In this document: positions 23,634 to 32,004 of the stretch, one piece after another
How the letters are laid out: each line of letters starts with the position of its first letter
How positions within the stretch are numbered: the stretch's first letter is position 1
DNA from: Acetatifactor muris
GTDB lineage: Bacteria; Bacillota; Clostridia; Lachnospirales; Lachnospiraceae
DNA length: 64,000 nt
Reading direction: 5' to 3'
NCBI RefSeq assembly: GCF_024623325.1
Contig: NZ_JANJZD010000022.1
Span: forward strand, 28,508 to 92,507
The notes under the pieces: model-generated
The model's database searches: none
The model's input: the letters and a program-made list of their open reading frames with translations, nothing else
What the model was told of the DNA's origin: nothing
Position numbers and translations under genes: made by a program

Positions 23634-25220
23634 ATGAATCGCTATTTTAATACAGAGGGACAATGTAATCCGATGATGCACTATATGGTGCGGCTGGATG
23701 ACAGAGTGGGCGAGATAAAACGGCGCTTTGTAGACCCTGGGAAATACTTCGTGATTAACAGAGGCAGGCAGTATGGGAAGACGACTACATTGTATGCATT
23801 GGAAGAGTATCTGCAGGACAGCTATATCGTCGTTTCCGTGGATTTCCAGGAAATCAGTACGGCGGAATATCGGGATGAATTTACCTTCACGCGGGCATTT
23901 CTGAGACTGTTCACAGAGGCTTTGCAGGGAAAGGGCGTAGATATAGACGGGCTGGAACAGGCTGTCACTGGTGCTGGGGAAGACAGGCAGATGACGCTGG
24001 GCGAGATGTTTGGTCTATTGAGCCGGTTTTGCGGAGAAGTCTCCAGGCCAGTGGTGCTGATGGCGGATGAGGTAGATCATGGGGGAAACTATCAGGTGTT
24101 CCTGGATTTTCTGGCTCAGCTTCGAGGCTATTACCTGAAACGAGGGAAGAAGCCTGCATTTCATTCGGTTATCCTTGCGGGGGTATATGACATTAAGAAT
24201 CTGAAATTAAAAATTCGCCCAGAGGAAGAGCATCAATATAACAGTCCATGGAATATCGCGGCGGAATTCAATGTTGAAATGGAACTTTCCTCCGCTCAGA
24301 TCAGGAATATGCTTGAGGAATATGAGTTGGATCAGCGGACAGGAATGGATACGGCTGCAGTTGCGGAGGAGATTTATCAATATACATCTGGCTATCCGTA
24401 TCTGGTGTCCGCTATCTGTAAGATATTGGATGAACGTCTGCCTGAATATGAGGGGTATGTGGATCAGGGGAGTATCTGGTCGGGAGAAGGAATCAGGGAA
24501 GCGGTAGCAGAGATTTTGAAGGCAAGAATTCCTTTATTTGACAGCATGGTACGACAGCTGGATTTGTATCCGGATCTGAAGGATGTGCTGAAACAAATCC
24601 TGTATGAAGGGCAGAAACTATCATACAGTCCGGATACAAAACCAATTAATATGGGGCTCGTATTTGGATTTCTGAAAGAAAAGGATGGACATGTGGCTGT
24701 TTCTAATCGTATCTTTGAAATGCGTTTGATGAATCTGTTTATAACAGAGGAATCAGTCGGAAGTGATGCATTTAAACAGGGACTGAGTGACGTAAATCAA
24801 TTTATCCGGGATGGCAGGCTTGATATGGAGCGTGTGCTTGAGAAATTTGTGGAATATTTTCATGAAGTATATGGCGACAATGATGAGAAATTTATCGAAA
24901 AGTACGGGCGGAAATTTTTTCTGCTGTACTTGAAGCCCATTATCAACGGCACAGGGAATTATTATCTGGAAGCCCAGACCCGGGATGCGGGGCGGACGGA
25001 TGTGGTGGTGGATTACCGGGGCGAGCAGTTCGTGGTGGAGATGAAGATCTGGCATGGGAACGAGTACAATGAGAGAGGGGAAAAGCAGCTTGTGGACTAC
25101 CTGGAGTACTTCCGGCAGAAGAAGGGGTATATGCTTAGCTTCAATTTTAACAAGAAGAAGGAGATTGGTGTGAAGAGCATCGCGGTTGGGGAGAAGGAAA
25201 TCGTGGAGGCGGTGGTGTGA
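23634..25220 (+). CDS. AAA-like ATPase with C-terminal PD-(D/E)XK domain (intact copy)
   Basis: 528 residues from ATG 23634 (GGAGG at 23620; the TTG at 23613 is unlikely). N-terminal AAA_35-like ATPase: variant P-loop NRGRQYGKTTTL, Walker B VVLMADEVDH, then conserved ILAGVYDIKNLKLKIRPEEEHQYNSPWNIAAEFNV. The C-terminal nuclease-like domain has RDAGRTDVVVDYRGEQFVVEMKIW (D...E-x-K). It is the intact member of a local family; the copies at 53.1 and 62.6 kb have internal deletions. Role unknown; defence or genome-conflict functions are possible but unsupported. Own promoter and terminator, so an inserted unit in the glycan locus. Confidence 0.85.
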   Translation: MNRYFNTEGQCNPMMHYMVRLDDRVGEIKRRFVDPGKYFVINRGRQYGKTTTLYALEEYLQDSYIVVSVDFQEISTAEYRDEFTFTRAFLRLFTEALQGKGVDIDGLEQAVTGAGEDRQMTLGEMFGLLSRFCGEVSRPVVLMADEVDHGGNYQVFLDFLAQLRGYYLKRGKKPAFHSVILAGVYDIKNLKLKIRPEEEHQYNSPWNIAAEFNVEMELSSAQIRNMLEEYELDQRTGMDTAAVAEEIYQYTSGYPYLVSAICKILDERLPEYEGYVDQGSIWSGEGIREAVAEILKARIPLFDSMVRQLDLYPDLKDVLKQILYEGQKLSYSPDTKPINMGLVFGFLKEKDGHVAVSNRIFEMRLMNLFITEESVGSDAFKQGLSDVNQFIRDGRLDMERVLEKFVEYFHEVYGDNDEKFIEKYGRKFFLLYLKPIINGTGNYYLEAQTRDAGRTDVVVDYRGEQFVVEMKIWHGNEYNERGEKQLVDYLEYFRQKKGYMLSFNFNKKKEIGVKSIAVGEKEIVEAVV

Positions 25221-25303
25221 TAGAGGCCTTTTCCGATGTGCATTTTGAATAAAGTGTTATTACTGGCAGGAAATGTGTAAAAATAGAATAGAGAATTATG
25301 AGT

Positions 25304-25350
25304 GAATCTGATGTAAAGTATGGAATTGTTACTTTTACATCAGATTTTTT
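25304..25350 (+). terminator. Terminator after the intact AAA-PDDEXK gene
   Basis: AATCTGATGTAAAGTA (25305-25320) pairs with TACTTTTACATCAGATT with one bulged T, ending in TTTTTT. It occupies the gap 25221-25535 together with a promoter at 25488; a 65-codon frame across it is not a gene. Confidence 0.88.
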
Positions 25351-25487
25351 AATGAATTTCCAAAGCCATAGTGCAGTAAGAGGAAAATTTCAGATAAAAC
25401 ATTTTTTGAAGGCAGGGACGACAGCTATGGGGCAGATACTCCGTATTCATCTTGAAGGGGATGGACCTGTGAAGAAAAAACAGTTTT

Positions 25488-25516
25488 TTGAATGAATTAT
25501 AAGTAAAAATTAGAAT
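25488..25516 (+). promoter_or_regulatory. Promoter of the A/T-rich glycan operon
   Basis: TTGAAT (25488-25493), 17 bases, TAGAAT (25511-25516), 20 bases before the first gene of the next long run of same-strand genes. Confidence 0.6.
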
Positions 25517-25535
25517 TGGGCAGGCAGTCACAGTA

Positions 25536-26786
25536 ATGAATGAGAGAATGTATATATGCCATCGTAAATTAATAGCATTTGCAAATAAATTGTTTTTTAT
25601 ATTTTGCAGAGTATTTCCTATTAAACGGAATAGAGTCAGCATATGTACATTTGAGGGAAAAGGGGGATTTGGTTGTAACCCTAAATATATAGTGCAGGAA
25701 TTACATAGAAGAAGTGAAGATTATGAATTTATATGGTTTGTAAATAATATGCAAAAGGAATTTCCTTCATATGTTAAAAAAGTCCCTAATACATTATGGA
25801 GCAGGGCATACTGGCTTTCCACATCAAAAGTATGGATAGATAATTATCGCAAGCCTTATGGAACATGCAAGCGAAAAGGACAATATTATCTTAACACATG
25901 GCATGGAACGATTGGATTTAAAAGTATGGGATTGTGGAGAGGCGAAGCCTTTTCCAATATGGCATATCTTGTTAGCAAAAATGATTCTGATATGATTGAT
26001 GATGCAATAATAGATTCAGAATGGTGTGAAGAGGTATGGCCGAAAGGATTGGTATATAATGGCGAATGCTTACGAACAGGGGCACCCAGATGCGATGTTT
26101 TGTATGGGAATCGTTCCCAATATAAAGAAGCATTCAGAAAACAATTTGGAATAAGTAAAGAGGCTAAGGTAGTTATGTTTGCTCCTACCTTTCGGGAAAG
26201 TGCAACCAACGGAAAAAGAACTGTGTTTTCAGAGGAGTGGACACTGGATTTCGAACAGCTATTGCGTAATTTAAAACTTCGATTTGAGGGAGACTGGTAT
26301 CTTTGCCTGCGACTACACCCGCAAGTAGCTCCAGAAATCAAACAACATAGAGAGAGACTCCTGCAGGAAAAAGTAATTGACGTAAGTTGGGCAGACGATC
26401 TGTATGAGATATTGGCAGCAATGGATGCCTTTGTTACAGATTATTCAAGCGCGGCGATGGATGCCAGCTATGCACATATCCCGGTTTTTATTTACGCAGA
26501 TGATATTGAAAAGTATATGAATGAGCGAGGCAGCATGTTGTGGAATATGTCTACAGATTCTAAAATGCCTGTTACGAATAATAAAGAAATGACACCGAAG
26601 ATAGATGTGGTGTTGCCGTATTCGATTGCACAGAATAATGATGAGTTAGAAGAAAATATTTTGAACTTTCAGGAAAGCAAATATATATCAATGATGAAGC
26701 AATTTGAAAGTTCAGTTAAACTGGTGTTTGATGGAAATGCAAGTAGAAGAGTGGCTGACAGGGTGCAGAGCTATATGAATAAATAA
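25536..26786 (+). CDS. CDP-glycerol glycerophosphotransferase family protein (TagB/TagF-like)
   Basis: 416 residues; the first ATG is used though the ribosome site is weak (ATG 25548 is also possible). Family marks: TWHGT (residues 121-125), CLRLHP (about 250), VTDYSSAAMDASY (about 293-305), the conserved His and acidic residues of alditol-phosphate transferases. It moves glycerol phosphate or ribitol phosphate from CDP-alditol onto a glycan primer or growing chain at the inner membrane face. The next two genes probably make a CDP-alditol, which supports the role. Sequence from here to about 46 kb is clearly A/T-rich compared with the flanks. Confidence 0.87.
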   Translation: MNERMYICHRKLIAFANKLFFIFCRVFPIKRNRVSICTFEGKGGFGCNPKYIVQELHRRSEDYEFIWFVNNMQKEFPSYVKKVPNTLWSRAYWLSTSKVWIDNYRKPYGTCKRKGQYYLNTWHGTIGFKSMGLWRGEAFSNMAYLVSKNDSDMIDDAIIDSEWCEEVWPKGLVYNGECLRTGAPRCDVLYGNRSQYKEAFRKQFGISKEAKVVMFAPTFRESATNGKRTVFSEEWTLDFEQLLRNLKLRFEGDWYLCLRLHPQVAPEIKQHRERLLQEKVIDVSWADDLYEILAAMDAFVTDYSSAAMDASYAHIPVFIYADDIEKYMNERGSMLWNMSTDSKMPVTNNKEMTPKIDVVLPYSIAQNNDELEENILNFQESKYISMMKQFESSVKLVFDGNASRRVADRVQSYMNK

Positions 26787-26793
26787 GTGAGGA

Positions 26794-27420
26794 ATGAATA
26801 TACGGATGAATTTTGAAAAGTATATAGGAGCCGTTGTGCTGGCAGGTGGAAAAGGTGAGCGATTTCAAGGGGAAAAACAGTTCTGCGAGCTAAAAGGGAA
26901 AACATTATGGCGGCATGTCTATGATAAAATTTATGCCGTGACCCAAAGCGATAACATTGTAGTAGTAGGGGTTGATATACCGGGAGGAGAAACAAGGACG
27001 GAATCAGTCGTTAAGGGGCTGCATCAATTGTCTCCCAACACTGAGAGGGTGATTATTGCCGAGGCGGCAAGGCCATTGGTGACGAAGCGACAAATAGAAG
27101 AAATTCTTTATGATAATGCACCTTCTGTTTCGTTTGTAATGCCCCTGGTCAATACGATCATTAAAAGAGAAGGAATCTATATAAATCGTGAAGAAATGTA
27201 CGAATTACTAACACCTCAGGCTTTCGATTACCAGTTGATTTGTCGGGCGCTTTATTCTGGCAAGTTCAAGAATATGACGGATGAAACAAGGGTAATGTTT
27301 GAATTCTATGGAATCAAGCCACATCTGATAGAAACAACGGAAAATTTGTTCAAAGTAACATATAAGAGAGATTTGCCTATTATTGAGAGTTTAATGGAAA
27401 TTTTTGATATAGAGGAGTAA
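26794..27420 (+). CDS. IspD/TarI-type cytidylyltransferase (CDP-ribitol synthesis candidate)
   Basis: 208 residues. Nucleotidyltransferase loop VVLAGGKGERFQGEKQF, EAARPLV, TPQAFDYQLICRA, TDETRVMFE and NLFKVTYKRDL match the IspD/TarI superfamily. Start at ATG 26794 (GAGGA adjacent) or ATG 26806. The following gene is an SDR reductase. In Haemophilus Bcs1/Acs1 and in Gram-positive TarI/TarJ, a cytidylyltransferase and a ribulose-5-phosphate reductase act together to make CDP-ribitol; here the pair looks like a split Bcs1. IspD itself (MEP pathway) is less likely in this setting. Confidence 0.8.
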   Translation: MNIRMNFEKYIGAVVLAGGKGERFQGEKQFCELKGKTLWRHVYDKIYAVTQSDNIVVVGVDIPGGETRTESVVKGLHQLSPNTERVIIAEAARPLVTKRQIEEILYDNAPSVSFVMPLVNTIIKREGIYINREEMYELLTPQAFDYQLICRALYSGKFKNMTDETRVMFEFYGIKPHLIETTENLFKVTYKRDLPIIESLMEIFDIEE

Positions 27421-27425
27421 ATGGC

Positions 27426-28043
27426 ATGAAAAAAGTATTAATTACCGGTGGTCAGGGGGATATAGCGCAGGCTATTGCAAGTAGGTTGCTTGCCCATGGT
27501 GGATATGAAGTTAAAGCCCCCGGAAAGGACGTAATGGATGTTACCGAAATAGATGTGGTAACGAAATATGTAGAAAATTTTGTGCCCGATATTTTAATCA
27601 ACAATGCCGGATATGTCTTTCCACAATCCATTAAGAATTGCGATATGGAAAAAGAGAAAAAGGCATTTGATATAAATTTATTTGGATTATTTAATTGTAC
27701 GGCGGCTGTTCTGAAAATGAATAAGGAAGCGAGAATCATTAACATAGGTTCCTCGGCAGCAACTAAAATTCACGGCACATGGAGCTCATATTGTGCGTCA
27801 AAGGCTGCAGTTGTCATGGCAACTAAATGTTGGGCTGAAGATGGCGTTTATGCGGTCTGTGTATCACCCGGCCGAACTGATACGAAAATGAGAAGGGGGC
27901 TGTATCCCGATGAAGATAAAATGACATTATTGAGACCGGATGATTTTGCGACGATTGTTTTATATGCCGTTGAGGGGAAATATGCGTCGGGTGAGCATAT
28001 AAACGTTAATCTGCAGAATGTGGGAGATTTGCTAAATGCTTAA
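27426..28043 (+). CDS. SDR reductase, partner of the cytidylyltransferase (ribulose-5-phosphate reductase candidate)
   Basis: 205 residues. Short-chain dehydrogenase with ITGGQGDIAQAIA cofactor loop, INNAGYV, IGSSAA and catalytic YCASKAA (about 123-129). It begins 6 bases after the cytidylyltransferase stop, behind GAGGAG. By analogy with the C-terminal domain of Haemophilus Bcs1 it may reduce ribulose 5-phosphate to ribitol 5-phosphate; a different keto-sugar substrate is possible. Its end overlaps the YjbQ gene by 8 bases. Confidence 0.78.
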   Translation: MKKVLITGGQGDIAQAIASRLLAHGGYEVKAPGKDVMDVTEIDVVTKYVENFVPDILINNAGYVFPQSIKNCDMEKEKKAFDINLFGLFNCTAAVLKMNKEARIINIGSSAATKIHGTWSSYCASKAAVVMATKCWAEDGVYAVCVSPGRTDTKMRRGLYPDEDKMTLLRPDDFATIVLYAVEGKYASGEHINVNLQNVGDLLNA

Positions 28044-28455
28044 AAAAGAAATTGTCGTAAAAACAGAAAAACAGTTTATTAGCCTGAAATCGGAAATTAA
28101 TGAATTGATAAAAGATGAAATGGGAATGGGCATAGTAAATGTCTTTGTGGCTCATACAACCTGTGCGATCAAAGTGATGGAAGGAGAAATACTGCTTTTA
28201 AGTGATGTGCAGGACTACCTGGCAAAAACATGGCCTAAAGACGGAGGCTATCGGCATGATATGATCGGAATCAGGAATGTACCGATCAATGAAAGGATAA
28301 ATGGTTTCTCCCATATGAGACAGCTTTTTTTTAGCAGTGATGCAAATATTCCCTGTCAGGACGGCAGGATGCAGCTGGGGCAGTGGCAGGATGTGTTTTT
28401 GATTGAATTTGATCCGGCAAGGGAACGGAAGGTTATTATTACTTATTATTCATAA
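28036..28455 (+). CDS. YjbQ/UPF0047 family protein
   Basis: 139 residues. The family pattern is clear: VNVFVAHTTCAIKVMEGE, DGGYRHDMIGIRN, NGFSHMRQLFFSSDANIPCQDGRMQLGQWQDVFLIEFDPARERKVII. Three His/Glu positions likely bind metal. E. coli YjbQ has secondary thiamine-phosphate synthase activity, but the true role of the family is not settled. It overlaps the SDR gene by 8 bases and so belongs to the CDP-alditol group here, an unusual setting. It may act on a phosphorylated intermediate (inference). Confidence 0.82.
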   Translation: MLKKEIVVKTEKQFISLKSEINELIKDEMGMGIVNVFVAHTTCAIKVMEGEILLLSDVQDYLAKTWPKDGGYRHDMIGIRNVPINERINGFSHMRQLFFSSDANIPCQDGRMQLGQWQDVFLIEFDPARERKVIITYYS

Positions 28456-28518
28456 TAGAAGCATGATTTGGAATTAGCGGTAATGACATAGTTGGAACGA
28501 AAGAATGAAAGAGAGGAT

Positions 28519-28908
28519 ATGACTATGACAATCACGAAACGTATTCCAATAGAGGAATTGCGGGAAAAGTATGATGTGTTGGTTGGCTGGGGTGTCGGTA
28601 GAAATGAATATCTTTTGAAATACAATCCATATTTGTTCTCGCTGGATTATATGATTGATATCGACAGGAGATTGGAAGGGAAAACCATATGTGGGATGAA
28701 AATCTCAAATGTAGACATTCTGGATAGAATAAGAGATAAATATATATGTTTTATCGTGTTTCCAAACATTGAGCAGGCTGTAGAGCAAGAGGCATCAAAG
28801 CATGTAAAAAATTTTGATATAGTAGTAGCAGCATTACTTGGGGGGGTAGAGACTTCTATTCCGAAAGTGGAGAAGATCTGCTGTTTATGCAGATGCTCAA
28901 TCGCCTGA
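28519..28908 (+). pseudogene. Rossmann-tag half of an FkbM methyltransferase gene, cut by a G7 tract
   Basis: From ATG 28519 (AGAGGAT just upstream). The visible product (129 codons) is the short Rossmann module seen in most proteins of this locus: LVGWGVGRNEYLLKYNPYLFSLDYMIDIDRRLEGKTICGMKI, then FDIVVAALLGG. At the run of seven G (28840-28846) the frame leaves the coding path and ends at 28908. Adding one G would continue as LLGGGRDFYSESGEDLLFMQ and join the FkbM domain that follows. So this is one gene, ON with G8 and OFF with G7 (or a sequencing error). Confidence 0.75.
28840..28846 (+). repeat. G7 homopolymer at the frameshift point
   Basis: Seven consecutive G inside an A/T-rich coding region, exactly where the reading frame of the Rossmann-FkbM gene breaks. 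One extra G restores a continuous frame with the expected FkbM motif YSESGEDL. Confidence 0.8.
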
Positions 28909-29459
28909 GTTTAAAAAATCCCACTTATCTTGATATTGGAGTTTGTCATCCAGTTATTAGAAATAATACATATATGCTTTACGAGCATGGATACAAAAAG
29001 GGTGTTCTGGTGGAGCCGAATCCGGACATGTGTAAACTTATCAAGAATTATAGACCGGAAAATATTTTATTGAACATGGGAGTATGTGCAGATGAAAGCC
29101 AGTATCTAAAATATTATATATCACCTAATCCCTCGTTTGTAGGACATAATACATTCAGTGAAGTGGAAGCTGAAAGGCTGGGTTTTATAGAGCATTTAGA
29201 TATTCCTGTTGATAACATAAACCATATTATCGAAACATATTGCGGTGGCAGGGTGGATATATTGGATTTAGATACGGAAGGAATGGATTTGAGTTTGATT
29301 CATGCCTTGGATACGGAGAAATATAGGATAAAGATAATTTGTGTGGAGACTTTCGTATGTGGAACTGATTTAATAGGTACGGTATTAGAAGAAAAGGGAT
29401 ATGTCCATTTTGCATCCAGTAGAAGTAATGGGATATATTTGGCGAAAGAGTTATTATAA
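28887..29459 (+). pseudogene. FkbM methyltransferase half of the frameshifted gene
   Basis: 190 codons open from ATG 28887, without its own ribosome site. FkbM-type SAM methyltransferase: NPTYLDIGVCHPVIRNNTYMLYEHGYKKGVLVEPNPDM (motif I and acidic residue), DILDLDTEGMDLSLIHAL, IKIICVETF. It would methylate a sugar hydroxyl. In the proteins at 32005 and 46598 the same order, Rossmann module then FkbM, is present in one uninterrupted chain, which supports the reading that this gene is split by the G tract. Confidence 0.8.
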
Positions 29460-29479
29460 GGTTAAAGAGGTGTATTTCG

Positions 29480-30427
29480 GTGAAGAAAATATCGGTCATT
29501 GTGCCAGTTTATAACACTAAAAATGAGCTTCCGCGTTGTCTTGTAAGTATTATCAATCAGACATATCCGAATATAGAAATTATTTGTATAGATGATGGCT
29601 CTACGGACGGTTCAGGTGAGATTGTAGATGCGTTTGCTGATCGGGATAAGCGGATTAAAGTGTTGCATAAAGCAAACGAGGGTGAAAGCAGTGCAAGAAA
29701 TGCCGGATTAAAAATGGCCGAGGGCCAATATATTGCTTTTTGTGACTGTGATGATTGGATTGACCGGGAAATGTATGAAGTCCTTGCGGAAACATTGGAA
29801 AAAGAAAATGTTGATTTGGCAGCTGGCAGCTGGTATAAGGAATCGGCATCTCTCAGCCAGGAAATTGTAAATAAACTGCCTGTAAGTGAAATGGTTTTCG
29901 GGAAAGAAGAATTATTAACATACTTGTATATGCGCGATTCCTATCGGGGATTTGCCTATATGTGGGATAAGCTGTATACAAGGGAGGTTCTAAGTGACAG
30001 GCAGGGTAATTTGTTTTTATTTAACGAGAAACTACAACTTGGGGGAGATGTACTTTATCTGGCAGAAGCCGCTTTGAATACAAAAAAGGCAAAATATGTA
30101 GATAGAGCTTTCTATCATTATCTTCAAAGGGAAAGCTCAGGATGTCATACAAAGGATGTCCGGAAATTACGAGACAGTTTAAAGGCATATGAAATGGTAA
30201 TCCAAAGATTTGAAGAAGAACATATTAATCCAAGGATTATTAATTATGTAAAACGGTTCTTGGCATATCATAGCAGCAATGCCGCAGAGATTGCGATTGC
30301 ACAGGGGCATAGAAGTGCAATAGAAGAGTTTCAAACATTTATGGAGAAATATGAGCAAGAATATGTAGCGCTTAATATGCAGTATCCGGAGCGGATACAA
30401 AGGTATAAGAATTTATTAAAACAATAG
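29480..30427 (+). CDS. Glycosyltransferase family 2
   Basis: 315 residues, GTG start behind AAAGAGG. GT2 marks: VSVIVPVYN-type start (ISVIVPVYNTKNELPRCLVSIINQTYPNIEIICIDDGSTDGS), ESSARNAGLKMAEGQYIAFCDCDDW (the DxD region is DCDD). About 220-315 is helical. No membrane segment. It transfers an unknown sugar in glycan assembly. It is the only GT2 here without the Rossmann module. Confidence 0.88.
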   Translation: MKKISVIVPVYNTKNELPRCLVSIINQTYPNIEIICIDDGSTDGSGEIVDAFADRDKRIKVLHKANEGESSARNAGLKMAEGQYIAFCDCDDWIDREMYEVLAETLEKENVDLAAGSWYKESASLSQEIVNKLPVSEMVFGKEELLTYLYMRDSYRGFAYMWDKLYTREVLSDRQGNLFLFNEKLQLGGDVLYLAEAALNTKKAKYVDRAFYHYLQRESSGCHTKDVRKLRDSLKAYEMVIQRFEEEHINPRIINYVKRFLAYHSSNAAEIAIAQGHRSAIEEFQTFMEKYEQEYVALNMQYPERIQRYKNLLKQ

Positions 30428-30454
30428 ACTGATACAGTGCAAATGGAGAGAGTT

Positions 30455-31621
30455 ATGAGATGGATAAATAGAGGTCATGAATATGACCAGGCATATGAAA
30501 GGATGGCAGAAAAGAAAAGCTTTTATTTGTTTGGAGCAGGTGATTATGGAAGGCAGTTTATTGAGATTTTTTCTTCTGAAATTCAGATAAAAGGCTATAT
30601 TGATAATGATTCTTCCAAGCAGGGACAGATTATTAATGGGATGAGATGTTATTCCCTGGAAGAAGTCACACTGAATAATGACGAGGGAATTATTATTACA
30701 ATGTCCCAGTATGCCAGAGTAATGCCGACTGAACAGCTGAGACAAAGAGGATATATAAGGAATGAACATTTTTTTGATATTGAAGAATTTGTATCCGTAT
30801 ATCATGTGTACAAGTATGATAAGGTGTATTTTTCTGCCATATCATTTTTGCCGAGTACAGTATGTAATCTAAAGTGCAGACACTGCCTTAATTTTAATCC
30901 TTTTGCAGAAAAGTTTTATGTGAGGGAATGGGGGGAGCTGGTAAGGGATCTGGATTTGTTTTTTTCCTGTGTAGATCATATTATGCTGTTTCATGTAAGT
31001 GGCGGCGAACCCATGTTATATAAACATACAGCGGATTTGATAGAGTATATTGATAAGAAGTATGGGGACAGGATAGATACTTTGCGCACGGTAACGAATG
31101 GGACAATAATACCTGGGGATGAAGTGTTGAAAAAAATATCCGAATGTAATGTTGAGATTGTGGTTGATGATTATCGCGAAGCAGTTCCTTGTTATAAAGA
31201 GAATTTTGATAAATTGATTTGTAAATTGGAAGAATATCACATTAAGTACTATGTTAATAAAGTGGATAATTGGATTGATTTGGCACCGGAGAGAACAGAT
31301 AATTCCCGAATGACGGAGGCGCAAATGGAGGCGTATAGAAGTTCATGCAATCAGTCCTGGCAGGAATTGCGTGATGGAAAGCTGTACAGCTGTAATTATG
31401 CGGCTTATGCCACAGTGGCGGGGATTGCTGGGGAGCAGGATTTGGAAGAGGCGTATGAGCTGACTCAGTTTGGACCGGAAAAAAAGAAAGAGCTTGTGGA
31501 ATTTCGCTTGGGATATACGACAAAGGGATATACTAATTTCTGTAGAAAATGCAGAGGGTTTACTCCGGGAAATGCGGAAAAGGTAGAGGTGGCCTCGCAG
31601 CAGAAAGACATAGAATATTAA
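30455..31621 (+). CDS. Radical SAM protein with N-terminal Rossmann module
   Basis: 388 residues from ATG 30455 (GGAGAG upstream). Residues 15-105: Rossmann module (YLFGAGDYGRQFIEIFSSEIQIKGYIDNDSSKQGQIINGMRC). About 130-340: radical SAM domain with cluster motif CNLKCRHC (CxxxCxxC) and glycine stretch HVSGGEPML. Further cysteines (SCNQSW, YSCNYA, FCRKCRGFTPG) suggest an auxiliary SPASM/twitch-like cluster. It may modify a sugar or a carrier peptide by radical chemistry; substrate unknown. Confidence 0.82.
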   Translation: MRWINRGHEYDQAYERMAEKKSFYLFGAGDYGRQFIEIFSSEIQIKGYIDNDSSKQGQIINGMRCYSLEEVTLNNDEGIIITMSQYARVMPTEQLRQRGYIRNEHFFDIEEFVSVYHVYKYDKVYFSAISFLPSTVCNLKCRHCLNFNPFAEKFYVREWGELVRDLDLFFSCVDHIMLFHVSGGEPMLYKHTADLIEYIDKKYGDRIDTLRTVTNGTIIPGDEVLKKISECNVEIVVDDYREAVPCYKENFDKLICKLEEYHIKYYVNKVDNWIDLAPERTDNSRMTEAQMEAYRSSCNQSWQELRDGKLYSCNYAAYATVAGIAGEQDLEEAYELTQFGPEKKKELVEFRLGYTTKGYTNFCRKCRGFTPGNAEKVEVASQQKDIEY

Positions 31622-31652
31622 AGCTATCAGTAAAATAGGAGCAGTAAAAAGT

Positions 31653-31906
31653 ATGATGAGATGTTTGTTGTGGGGAACAGGGAGAGAGTACAGAATATTA
31701 TCGGCAACAATTGTTTTATGATGTTGCACATCCTACTAATGTCTTGTTAAAAGAGATAGGTTCCCGTGTATGATTGCCTCAAGGATGCTTTAGGAATTCA
31801 ATGGAGTAATTCTTTCTTAAGAGAAAGAATGGAGAATACAGCATCCTTTGTGCTTACTGAAACAAAGATGGACTGGCGTGAATATGTAAAGGAATATATA
31901 TGGTAG
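31653..31906 (+). pseudogene. Decayed gene remnant with Rossmann-module start
   Basis: Within the 383-base gap 31622-32004, ATG 31653 begins MMRCLLWGTGREYRILSATIVL and stops, matching the start of the locus Rossmann module (WGTG). Further fragments follow in other frames. The clearest, from 31760 to TAG 31904-31906, ends TETKMDWREYVKEYIW and looks like the tail of a transferase. Several frameshifts, so no product. Confidence 0.55.
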
Positions 31907-32004
31907 CGCCATGGGAAAGTGGCTGTGTGACAATGTATGGAGGAGTATAGTATAGCGTTAAAACAAGAAATTGATATGAAATTAAAGTGAAGGAGTGAAA
32001 GGCA

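Noticed and set aside
23634..25220. Defence system made of the AAA-PDDEXK and Uma2 genes
   Set aside because: Both have nuclease-like domains, but each is a single-gene unit with its own promoter or terminator, and no known defence partner is present.
25298..25495. 65-codon open frame after the intact AAA-PDDEXK gene
   Set aside because: It begins inside a strong terminator hairpin and looks non-coding.
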